A DNA stretch of 64,000 nucleotides, from positions 195,001-259,000 of the forward strand of contig RPFO01000891.1 in the NCBI GenBank assembly GCA_009746045.1, given 5' to 3'. Source of the stretch: Mesostigma viride (lineage: Eukaryota; Streptophyta; Mesostigmatophyceae; Mesostigmatales; Mesostigmataceae). The notes under the pieces were generated by a model that made no database searches, had not been told where the DNA came from, and saw nothing but the letters and a program-made list of their open reading frames with translations. Both the position numbers and the translations under genes were made by a program. Below, piece by piece: positions 55,701 through 64,000 of this stretch. Position 1 is the stretch's first letter; every line of letters begins with the position of its first letter.

Positions 55701-58700
55701 GGAAAGGAGGCCGAAGAGGGGGGCAAAGGAATGAAGCGCTCACGCCACAAACTGGCAGAGTCCGGGTAGTCTAGGTACGATGGATGTGTGGCTGGGCCGG
55801 GTGGGATGCATACTCTTGGCTGGGACCGCTTAAATGGCACAATGGCCATACTGCCCATAAGTTAGCACACTGCAAAGACGGAACACGTCATACTACATTT
55901 AAAAAACATCAATTGTCCTTGCCCAGGACACGTATGCCAGCATGGGATGTGGCAGGAGGAACACGTGATATGGTTTTCCTATTACTACATGTGTCAAGGA
56001 GTGTATGCAATTGAGGTGGTCAGGCAGCAAGCCACAACCAGGCAGCAAGCACCAGCCAGGCAGCAAGCCACAACCAGATGAACGGCTCCTCCTTGCCCCT
56101 CCTCCATGCCCCTCCTCCTTGCCCCTCCTCCATGCCCCTCCTCCTTGCCCCTCCTCCTTGCCCCTCCTCCTTGCCCCTCCTCCTTGCCCCTCCTCCTTGC
56201 CCCTCCTCCTTGCCCCTACTCTGAGCCTTTGCCCGAGGACCCACCCCACCCCACCGCCATGTGCATCTCACCCTGTGAAGATGGCGGCCCCGTTGGTGAG
56301 CAGTTGTTCGGCAATGGTCTGCATGACGGAGGCCACCGTGGTGAGCGTCCCTATGTGCTCGCCCGCCTTGGCCTTGAGCTCCTCTGTCAGACGCCACACA
56401 CCACGCACCACACGGCATGCACCGAATGTCACGTATCCCACATTTGACACCACAAGTCAAACATCAAACGTCCACGGTCCCCTGCCCCCCGCCCCCCGGC
56501 CCCCCGGCCCCCCAGCCCCCCGGCCCCCCGGCCCCCCGTCCCCCTGCCCCCGCCCCCGGCCCCCGGCCCCCCAGCCCCCCGGCCCCCGGCCCCCGTCCCC
56601 CGCCCCCCGCCCCCCGCCCCCGTCCCCGTCCCCCGTCCCCCGTCCCCCGTCCCCCGTCCCCCGTCCCCCGTCCCCCGTCCCCCGTCAAACATCAAACCTC
56701 CCACAACATGCCTTAAAGGAGTGCGCATCGATGGCATGAGCACACCAACCTGCGGACAACTGGCAAGGAAACCTACCTGGGCTTATCCCCAGCTGCTCCA
56801 GGGTGATCGCCAGTAATCCTCGTGCCGCCGCGATGGCAGAGCTCAAGTCCATCGCAAGGATGCTGCCGTGGAGCTCCTGAGGCGGGGTGGGTGGGCATGC
56901 AGTGGCATGTGGTGGCGTGTGGTGGCATGGAGTGGCGTGTGGTGGCATGGAGTGGCTTGTGGTGGCATGAAGTGGTGTGTGGTGGCATGGAGTGGCGTGT
57001 GGTGGCATGGAGTGGCGTGTGGTGGCATGGAGTGGCGTGTGGTGGCATGAAGTGGCGTGTGGTGGCATGGAGTGGCGTGTGGTGGCATGGCGTGGCGTGT
57101 GGTGGCATGGAGTGGCGTGTGGTGGCATGGCGTGGCGTGTGGTGGCATGAAGTGGCGTGTGGTGGCATGGAGTGGCGTGTGGTGGCATGGCGTGGCGTGT
57201 GGTGGCATGGAGTGGCGTGTGGTGGCATGGCGTGGCGTGTGGTGGCATGGAGTGGCGTCACCAAACCAGCGCAGTGGTGCAGGGGGGTGATAACCATGGG
57301 TACGGCAAATATTCCCGAACATCTCGAACATTTTGCGCGCACGCGGTCTGGCTGACGATTTGCGTTGTGCTGTCTGGCCCACAGCCGCCAGTGATCTGTG
57401 CCCAGTGCAATGCTAACTGATGGTGTGCCATCCCCGACCATAGCGGCAAAGTTCCGCCTTGCCCTGACTGATGACATGTCATGCTCCTGGATCATTGCGC
57501 CCACCCAGGGCAATAAGTCCATCCCTTGTGGTCATGCATTGCAGAACAGAGCAGCTAATGGAGCAGTTTTACAGATTCATGTACCGAACTAAGATGGTCC
57601 TAAGGATAGGTCCAACAAAAGGGCCATTCCTGGCACATCCCCCCAACCATCCTGGTCAAAGTCATGTCTGCCTGCCCGCAGTACGCCCGCACGACCTGCC
57701 CCTGGTGACCCTGGCAGGCCCTTCCCCCCGCCACAAGCCAGACGATGATTACCACCACTTTCTCACTCAACAAATAAACGACGATCACTCCTTCCTCCCA
57801 CAACAAGCTACCCTTGCAAAGTCGTTCGTCCAAGAACAGCCCAGCCAGGAAGGAATAACCTTACACGGGCGTGCATACGCCATGCATGCCCACCTTCACG
57901 CGGGCGGCCATGGGTGAGCGCATCCCTGTCAGCACCATCGCTGAGGTTGCGTTGTCCAGCAGCAACGGGTCGTCACCAACCACGGAGGGTATGGTGCCCT
58001 CAGGTCGCAGACCCAGGTAGCCCCCAAACTCGTTATAGAGAAGGTCCACAAACTCCGTCAGGTTGTACTGCCTGGCGACGGTGAAAGTGGCGGATGCGAG
58101 CAGATGGCAGCGATGGCCGTAAAGCAGCATAGCTAGGAATCAATATGTTACATGTACAACACATATTTGGAATCTACCCCCTGCGACTCGATACGCAACA
58201 ATATAGACAAGTATCTAGACATACGCAATAATATAGACAAGTATATAGACAAGCATATAGACATACGCAATAATATAGACAAGTATATAGACATACGCAA
58301 TAATATAGACAAGCAGAGAAAGTGATCCACACAAAACAATAGCACATATCCGCGTAAACACATGCGCACATGCACACAGAATGGAGTAAATTAACTGCTG
58401 AGCATGACTTTGATGCAAACCGTAGACAAGACCAGTCTACTAGGGCATCATCAACGATGACTAGGACAGGATATAGCGACAGAACCAGAGCTCTATCGCC
58501 TCGCTACATGCCTCGAAATGCTTTCCTCGACGCGCAAAAGGTCCAATCCCACCCCGGCTACACAACCGGATGCCTTCTCCTGACCCTGACAAAGTAAAGT
58601 TCTAGGCTTTGTGGTGGTGACCCCACTTTTGATGAGGTTAGGAACCCTAAGTCTCAAAAGTAAGTAAACCCACACAACTACTTGGATTAGTACCTGATGG

Positions 58701-61700
58701 TCAGGGCAGCATTAGCCACCTCCTTCCCCCCACTTTCCCCCACTTCTCCCCCCCCCACCCCCCCACCCCCTCCTGGCCCCACCACCATTTCGCAAGGCAA
58801 CCCTTTTTCTGAATTCCGGTTTTCCCCCACTCACTGGACCAGGTCGCTCACGTAGGTCTGAGCGTGCTCCTCCACCAGCAGCACCGTCGTGTTGATCTGG
58901 TCCCTTAGGCCCGACTCCTCAAACCACAGCATCACGCGGTTGCCCTCCATGAACTCGGCGTCGGTGACGGCGGCGTGCAGGAAGGTGACGCCCGAGTGTG
59001 CCTCGCGGCCGATCTGCACGACCATGAGGGAGGAGAGCAGCACCACGCCGAGCGCTGCCACCACGATGGACGCGACAGCGATGTAGGAGCGAAGGTTGTG
59101 CAGGATGGAGGCACGGATGGCTGCGTCCACACCCTGGTCGAGGGTGGGGCAGGGCACGTATGTTGGGTGTGCAGTATGGGCACCCAACCATGAGCAAGAA
59201 GGCAGCGTGGATTCCATTAAAGGCACACGATGCCCAATCACAAGCGTAATGGGAACCACACGATGCCCAATCACAAGCGTAATGGGAACCACACGATGCC
59301 CAATCACAAGCGTAATGGGAACCATGATGGCAGGAAAGAGATGATGGGCGCACAGCACCCAACGGCACAAGGGCGCACAGGGCGCGAGCAAGCAGGGCAG
59401 GCGCAGGGCAAATGCATGAGGTGGGCAGGGCAGGCGCACACACATCAATCATCGACACAGGCAGGCGGTGGCGGTAATTGCGCAGGTAGTCATGCGTGCG
59501 GGCTTGGTCACGCGTGCGGGGGTGGTCACGCGTGCGGGGGTGGTCACGCGTGCGGGGGTGGTCGTGCGTGCGGGGGTGCCAGACAACCACAGTGGCGCGG
59601 TGGGAGGCTGACGCATGGACCCAATGACTTTTGCTTTAATCGGAGACGACCAGCTCCGTGTCTGAGGACAGCGACACGGGGCATGCGCCTGAGGTGGCGT
59701 GACAAACATCAGGGCGCACGCAACAGGCCGCACACAGGCTTTCTTTTGTGGCATGGTGCGCATATGCTGCGCTGCGATTGGCTGGCAGCACCACCAGGGT
59801 GTCTTCATGCCGCAAAAGATGACAGCTGGCAAGCACCGTGCAGGTGCCGTGGACAGAACAGGTCCCACCATGACACTGGGCTGACTGCATCGAAGCGGTC
59901 AGGGGGCGGTTGGGGGGGAGGAGGTGTGGGAGAAGGGGGTAGGGGGAGTCGAGAGGGGTTTCACCGTCATGACGTGTGCGTGTGCCACATCAAACCACCA
60001 CGGTGCTGGGCCATCCCATTTTTCTCCGTCGCTAGCGAGCCTAGTCCTAGCGCGCCACCGCTGGCCTGCTCACCGCACAGCACCGCCACAGCATGCGGCC
60101 AAACTTGACGATCACCCCAGGTGGCGCTGATGGCTCCCCCTTGGCCTCCGCCTTATCTGGTGCCAGGCGCAGGAATGAGCCACCAGCGCAGATAGCCCCC
60201 AACGTGTGAGGCGCGGGGATCCAAGCGTTCCAAGGCAGAGAGGAGAGAGCAAGAATCCCAAGTTCAGAAGACAGAGAGGAGAGAGCAAAGGAACGAAATG
60301 GCGTGCCAGATGAAAGTGCATGGACTGCCGTGCGACAGCCCACGTGAGAGGTGCTTATCCTGCGGTGGTGCGTCTCAGTTTGCTGAAGGGTGGGTGGGCG
60401 GGCGGGTGGGCGGGCGAGCGAGCGGTCGGTCGGTCGGTCGGTCGGTCGGTCGGTCGGTCGGTCGGTCGGTCGGTCGGTCGGTCGGTCGGTCGGTCGGTCG
60501 GTCGGTCGGTCGGTCGGTCGGTCGGTCGGTCGGTCGGTCGGTCGGTCGGTCGGTCGGTCGGTCGGTCGGTCGGTCGGTCGGTCGTCGGTCGGTCGGTCGG
60601 TCGGTCGTCGGTCGGTCGGTCGGTCGGTCGGTCGGTCGGTCGGTCGGTCGGTCGGTCGGTCGGTCGGTCGGTCGGGTCGGTCGGTCGGTCGGTCGGTCGG
60701 TCGGTCGGTCGGTCGGTCGGTCGGTCGGTCGGTCGGTCGGTCGGTCGGTCGGTCGGTCGGTCGGTCGGTCGGTCGGTCGGTCGGTCGGTCGGTCGGTCGG
60801 TCGGTCGGTCGGTCGGTCGTCGTCGGTCGGTCGGTCGGTCGGTCGGTCGGTCGGTCGGTCGGTCGGTCGGTCGGTCGGTCGGTCGGTCGGTCGGTCGGTC
60901 GGTCGGTCGGTCGGTCCGTCGGTCGGTCGGTCGGTCGGTCCGTCGGTCCGTCGGTCGGTCGGTCGGTTGGTCGGTCGGTCGGTCGGTCGGTCGGTCGGTC
61001 GGTCGGTCGGTCGGTCGGTCGGTCGGTCGGTCGGTCGGTCGGTCGGTCGGTCGGTCGGTCGGTCGGTCGGTCGGTCGGTCGGTCGGTCGGTCGGTCGGTC
61101 GGTCGGTCGGTCGGTTGGTCGGTTGGGTGGGTGGGTGGTTGGGTGGGTGGGTGGATGGGTGGGTGGGTGGATGGGGGCCACACAACAGCAGCAAGTTTGC
61201 AAGCATGCACACACACACACACACACACCAACTGCAGTAGTCAGGCACTGCGCCGTACCCTACCTGCGCGGAAGAAGAGTCGCGAGGCGAGCGTCCACAG
61301 CAGGTAGTAGAGCGTGCCGAAGAGTAGCAGCGAGGACAGGTAGCGGAAGGATAGCTGGAACGCGCAGTACAGGACGGACGCGCGCGAGAGCCACTTGAAG
61401 TAAGGAGCCGAGGGGGCACCGCCACCGCCATGGTTGCTGCTGCCGTCACCATGCGGGTGCAGGTCACCGGTTGTGCCGTGGGTGGCCGTGCTTGGCTGGG
61501 CAAGCGCCCCATGCTCTCGGATAGTGGTAAGGGGGGTGGTGGTGGTGGTGGTGATGGTGGTGGTGGTGGTCCTGGGGGGCACAAGCTTGCCACTGGCATC
61601 CGACACCAGTTTACGCTGGAAGAGCATCCGACGCGCGGTCGAGGACGAGTCAGCCCGTGGGCTGAGACCCGAATCACCCTTGGCTGCGTGAGGGCGTACG

Positions 61701-62311
61701 TAGCTAGGGGGGCCCTTGTAGGGCGACACCTTGGTAGGGGGGGCTGCGGCCGGCTTGGAGTGAGCGGCATCCGTGCTGATTACTGGTGTCCCATCTGGCC
61801 CATGGCTTGCGTGGCCGTGCGGCATGCGTGCGTGCGGGTGATGTCGCATCAGCTTGTGCTGGAGCGCAAACAGGGCATCAGAGACCTCCTTGATGGACAC
61901 GACCGCCACCTCGACAACGAGCGAGAGGGGCGCGAAGAGCACGGAGAGGAGGTTGCCGTTCTCCAGACGCTGCCGCCACCACTGCAGCAGGCACTCCTGC
62001 GAGTCGTAGAGCGCGATGGCGATCACACACGCCCAGCCAAAGGGGCGCACGTAGTCGCGCAGAAACTGGAGCGCCTGCCACACACCCGCGCCGAAGACAA
62101 GGCACAGCGTGTGAGCGATCACAGAGAAGAGAGCCGCTTTGATGTATGGCTCGTTGCCGCCGCGCGTGCTGGCAGCCGCACCGTCGACCGCGGCATCAGC
62201 GGGACTGGGCGCGGCAGCGGGCGCCGGCGCGATGGAGGAGGTGAGCCGGACCGGGCGCGGTCGGAAGGTCGGTCGCTTGAGGTCCAGGCTGCTTGTCGAT
62301 GACATCATCAT
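49704..62311 (-). CDS. TMEM245-like multipass membrane protein (AI-2E transporter family), 14 exons
   Basis: Fourteen exons join in frame into 821 codons from ATG 62311 to TAA 49704. The N-terminal exon has hydrophobic segments near residues 57-100 (HTLCLVFGAGVWQALQFL, VRPFGWACVIAIALYD), a disordered His/Pro/Thr-rich stretch of about 150 residues, and another membrane segment near 310-348. Exons 7-14 give the conserved C-terminal AI-2E/PerM-like region: LNLLLQTTVFLTLLFFLLSS, SLKLAGFHVVFTWLLFSICG, MGLSAILPLVPPMVISAL, LALLMSLVFYG, GLHPYITG then ISILGGMSVW, and GALMGPLLITFLSVASTLYN. The pair HPY(I/L)TG...GGM and GA..GP(L/I)L near the end marks animal and plant TMEM245 proteins, whose substrate is not established. 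The prokaryotic family includes the AI-2 exporter TqsA and Na+/H+ antiporters. Location in an internal or plasma membrane is inferred. Confidence 0.8.
50638..50730 (+). repeat. GGGC/GGCA tetranucleotide array, intron 12
   Basis: About 20 units of GGGC with GGCA variants, preceded by an AAAGAAAG run and followed by TTTTTTTT. It lies inside intron 12 of the TMEM245-like gene. Confidence 0.8.
51575..51695 (+). repeat. ~37 bp G-rich repeat, intron 11
   Basis: Three degenerate units with GCGGGGGTGAGGGG and GGCTAG.GA, becoming G runs at 51672-51695. Confidence 0.6.
53062..53122 (+). repeat. 30 bp duplication at the exon 10 donor, intron 10
   Basis: GCAAACACCGCACATGACTC followed by ACCAGC stands twice in tandem. 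The second copy contains the splice donor of exon 10 (minus-strand GTGAGTCATG at 53121-53112), so an identical GTGAGTCATG lies about 28 bp further into the intron. Confidence 0.65.
54234..54362 (+). repeat. 13 bp minisatellite, intron 8
   Basis: About ten units of AAGTACACTATGC/ACAAGCACACTAT, strictly periodic. Confidence 0.85.
55290..55392 (+). repeat. ~24 bp degenerate minisatellite, intron 7
   Basis: Four units of CTCACCTCGTCCATCAAC plus variable bases. Confidence 0.7.
56086..56220 (+). repeat. 15 bp minisatellite, intron 6
   Basis: About nine units of GCCCCTCCTCCTTGC/GCCCCTCCTCCATGC, a pyrimidine-rich strand. Confidence 0.85.
56470..56692 (+). repeat. C-rich CCCCGGCC / CCCCCGT array, intron 5
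   Basis: Runs of five to six C separated by GG, AG or GT, ending in eight CCCGTCC units. The strand could form i-motifs and its complement G-quadruplexes. Confidence 0.85.
56897..57256 (+). repeat. 20 bp minisatellite, intron 4 (18 units)
   Basis: Units GGCGTGTGGTGGCATGGAGT, with ATGGCGT and ATGAAGT variants alternating in a non-random order. It ends cleanly before TCACCAAACC. Confidence 0.9.
58190..58315 (+). repeat. AT-rich minisatellite, intron 3
   Basis: Alternating modules ACATACGCAATAATATAGAC and AAGTATATAG, about four compound units. Confidence 0.8.
59223..59325 (+). repeat. 33 bp minisatellite, intron 2 (3 units)
   Basis: CGATGCCCAATCACAAGCGT followed by AATGGGAACCACA, three times with almost no change. 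Confidence 0.85.
59490..59578 (+). repeat. 17 bp minisatellite, intron 2 (5 units)
   Basis: CGTGCGGGGGTGGTCA with one extra or changed base, five times. Confidence 0.8.
60420..61230 (+). repeat. CGGT tetranucleotide array, intron 1
   Basis: About 175 CGGT units (60420-61115), with a few one-base deletions or insertions that change phase (near 60583, 60606, 60675, 60818), then GGTT/GTGG units to 61175 and a CA run at 61209-61228. Long Pro-Thr-Asp-Arg or Gly-Arg-Ser-Val frames are by-products. Confidence 0.95.
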
Positions 62312-63705
62312 TTCGATTAAGTGGAGGGGTCTTCAGGCGTGTGCAGGGGTGGTGATGAGCTGCTCCCGCTGGATGTTTCCCGACCCAAATAGGACCCACG
62401 GTAGAGGGCCCCCAAGGAGGCACAGGGAGTGGACGCGGATTCGAAGCAAACAGTGCAAACAGTGCAAGCAGTGCAAGCAGTTTTATCGCCGTTTGCTAAT
62501 ACCGATTCCGTAGCCGCAATCGAAAACAATCGCAATTTTTGTAAGCATAGCAGTTTACTCAGCGCCGACTCTGCCAACGACGGGCACTCTACGGGACTCA
62601 GTTGCCAGCCACGTCCCACTGAGGATACCTGGAGAGAGAGTAAGCGTGAACAGACAAGCACAATTACCCTCTACATCGCTTATGTAACAATGCTCTCTCG
62701 ACTAACGAAATATCGCAGGCAAGCACGGTATGCCTGTACTAAAGAATATTATAGAAAAGTGCCGTATATGCGTAATGCACTGATCGCCCTGTCTGAAAAC
62801 GTCATAAACGTGGTACTTTCCAACTTAGCTAGCGGATTTCTACGCACAAAATACACATTATTTTACCAGGAACAAAGTGAAGGGCCCGTGTGCTCGTAAT
62901 AGTCCGAAGAGAAGTCAATTTGAAGGTTGCCTATGCCGTCGATGCAGACGCCGCGCGCGCTGATACTCCCAGAAAGAAAGCCTATAAGCATGGCATTCTC
63001 TGCAGAAGCTCAATGCGGCTGACGAGACTTCTTACAGTTGCACCGCCGGTACTTTTTTTTTATTAATTAGAAACGTTTGGCCGAAGATATGCCTGAGTTC
63101 GGTATCCCTCGGAAGATATTTCTACCCGGTCATGGCGGGGTGCCAACGGCACATTAAGTTCGCCCGTGAGCTCGGCCGGGACCCACACCTCAACAAAATT
63201 AAGAGCGTAACCAGGCGCCGCGTGGCAATGAATGTGCCAGCTTCATGTAGGTACTCAGCAGTCAGCGACGAACTGTGCAGCAGTTGTTGACTTGGTGTGC
63301 GTTTCAGTTGTTCCGGTAAGTACAGAAAAAAACTTGGTACAGAAAACGGGGCGGCCGCCAGCACGATGTCAAATGCCGACATTGCCAACAAAATAATCGG
63401 TAACTAGGCCAGGACTAGGCTACTGTAGTAGGATATGTCCTGCTGTTGCTTTCTCTGTTTGCATCAAACAAATGGCGTCCAGACGGCTCAATTATACCAG
63501 TTACCACCAAATTACTACTGCTACTGTGCTACATCGTCATCGTTGATCGTATGAATTTTCTTCGTTAAAGGAAAGCATGAGAACAATCTTCGATTTGTCC
63601 TCCCGGCGAAGGAAGTGTCTCGGCTTCTTTGTAACAATTTGACCTTTTGGGGGGGGACGTGAGCATTCATAACTTTGTTCAGCGACGCCATTAAAAACGA
63701 GCGCC
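62312..63705. other. Intergenic region between divergent host genes
   Basis: The TMEM245-like gene reads leftward and the next gene rightward, so both promoters and 5' UTRs should lie here. A 10 bp unit (CAGTGCAAAC/CAGTGCAAGC) repeats at 62450-62480. A 156-codon plus-strand frame (62429-62899) has no family motif. I assign no TATA box. Confidence 0.45.
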
Positions 63706-64000
63706 ATGGTCGTGGAAGACGAGCCACGGCATTTCTCGGGGCGTGGCGGAGCCCAGAATTCTGGAGTTGGCAACGATCAAATGGATAGCTCCACGGGAGC
63801 CAATGCTGTCATTGCAGGCAAGGGTTTGCTTACCTAACTACATGTGCTGCTTGTTTGAGTTGTGTAGCGAACCTGGATGGAATTCTTATTTCTTTATTCT
63901 CTTTTCCGAATTCGCCTTTGTGCCTGCAGTGCCAGAAGCAAAGCGTCCCGTGAGAATAATACGGCAAATGGTACCCAACGACATATTGGAAGACAAAGAT
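63706..64000 (+). CDS. 5' end of a host gene, tentatively diphthamide biosynthesis protein DPH1
   Basis: Exon 1 starts at the ATG 63706 (MVVEDEPRHFSGRGGAQNSG) and ends at about 63817 (GC donor, CAG then GCAAGG) or 63823 (GT donor); both keep the same phase. The intron ends with TTTGTGCCTGCAG and exon 2 starts at 63930. Its reading, PEAKRPVRIIRQMVPNDILE DKD, resembles the N-terminal stretch of eukaryotic DPH1, where a basic segment leads to QIP..IL.(N/D). DPH1 with DPH2 forms the iron-sulfur enzyme that starts diphthamide synthesis on elongation factor 2. Catalytic cysteines lie beyond the window, so the name is provisional; the splice structure is better supported. Confidence 0.4.

Larger units (their letters stand above)
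49704..62311 (-). other. Exon map of the TMEM245-like gene
   Basis: Exons, in order of translation: 62311-61264, 60156-60074, 59133-58835, 58071-57894, 56876-56777, 56383-56272, 55654-55536, 55044-54959, 53908-53817, 53194-53122, 52394-52314, 51508-51448, 50481-50435, 49790-49704. All boundaries are GT-AG; donors are mostly GTGAG or GTAGG/GTACG, acceptors end in CAG except intron 2 (CGACCAG) and similar. Lengths sum to 2466 nt, which is 822 codons with the stop. I fixed each boundary by keeping phase and protein similarity. Exon 8 (ETSPLSRLGNVLPLSRETRV...) was found because exons 7 and 9 do not join in phase without it. The least certain boundary is the start of exon 11. Confidence 0.8.

Noticed and set aside
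56685-57522. His/Thr/Pro-rich frames over the 20 bp array
   Set aside because: By-product of the intron 4 minisatellite; only exon 5 (56777-56876) is coding.
60047-61770. Frames of 280-470 codons rich in Pro-Thr-Asp-Arg or Gly-Arg-Ser-Val
   Set aside because: Translation of the CGGT array inside intron 1 of the TMEM245-like gene.
62429-62899. 156-codon plus-strand frame
   Set aside because: No domain; it starts in a short CAGTGCAAG repeat and lies in the region expected to hold promoters of the two divergent genes.

Overview
The window is nuclear DNA of a eukaryote with spliced genes. GT-AG introns, a GC-rich 14-exon gene and a dense load of LINE, copia and chromovirus elements suggest a unicellular alga, most plausibly a green alga. 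That assignment is inference; no marker gene fixes the species.

Layout. (1) 1-3.8 kb: broken LINE ORF1 pieces and short dispersed repeats. (2) 3.8-17.2 kb: a copia-type retroelement bounded by ~180 bp direct repeats, with intact gag and a 1212-codon pol. Just upstream of gag it is split by a 7.9 kb palindromic DNA transposon: two nearly identical 3752 bp inverted arms, a 374 bp spacer and a 10 bp target duplication. This fits a non-autonomous Mutator-like element with giant terminal inverted repeats. (3) 17.2-19.3 kb: no recognisable gene. (4) 19.3-28.7 kb: a complete Ty3/gypsy chromovirus with 703/704 bp LTRs, a 5 bp target duplication, an initiator-Met-like primer site, gag-PR-RT-RH-IN-chromodomain, and an extra ORF after the chromodomain. 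Its reading frame is broken by several small indels. (5) 28.7-33.8 kb: nested and inverted 5'-truncated LINE copies, including a C-terminal restriction-like endonuclease region. (6) 34.2-35.3 kb: a probable host gene with one RanBP2-type zinc finger. (7) 35.3-39.7 kb: intergenic DNA, a 1.2 kb GGGTGT array, a tRNA-like SINE copy and an inverted motif cluster. (8) 39.7-48.7 kb: more LINE pieces, one long ORF2 (APE endonuclease plus reverse transcriptase) split by a 587 bp CACTA-like insertion, sub-repeats, GC-rich hairpins and a tandem SINE-like duplication. (9) 49.7-62.3 kb, minus strand: a complete 14-exon host gene that splices in frame to an 821-residue multipass membrane protein of the TMEM245/AI-2E transporter-like family; nearly every intron carries its own minisatellite. 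(10) 63.7 kb to the end, plus strand: the first exons of another host gene, tentatively DPH1.

Only about three host genes are visible. The rest is layered transposon history, and several nesting events can be read directly from target duplications and interrupted reading frames. The strongest candidates for something undescribed are the giant palindromic element, the apparent integrase-protease-reverse transcriptase order in the copia pol, the post-chromodomain ORF of the chromovirus, and the conserved hairpin tail shared by many LINE 3' ends.
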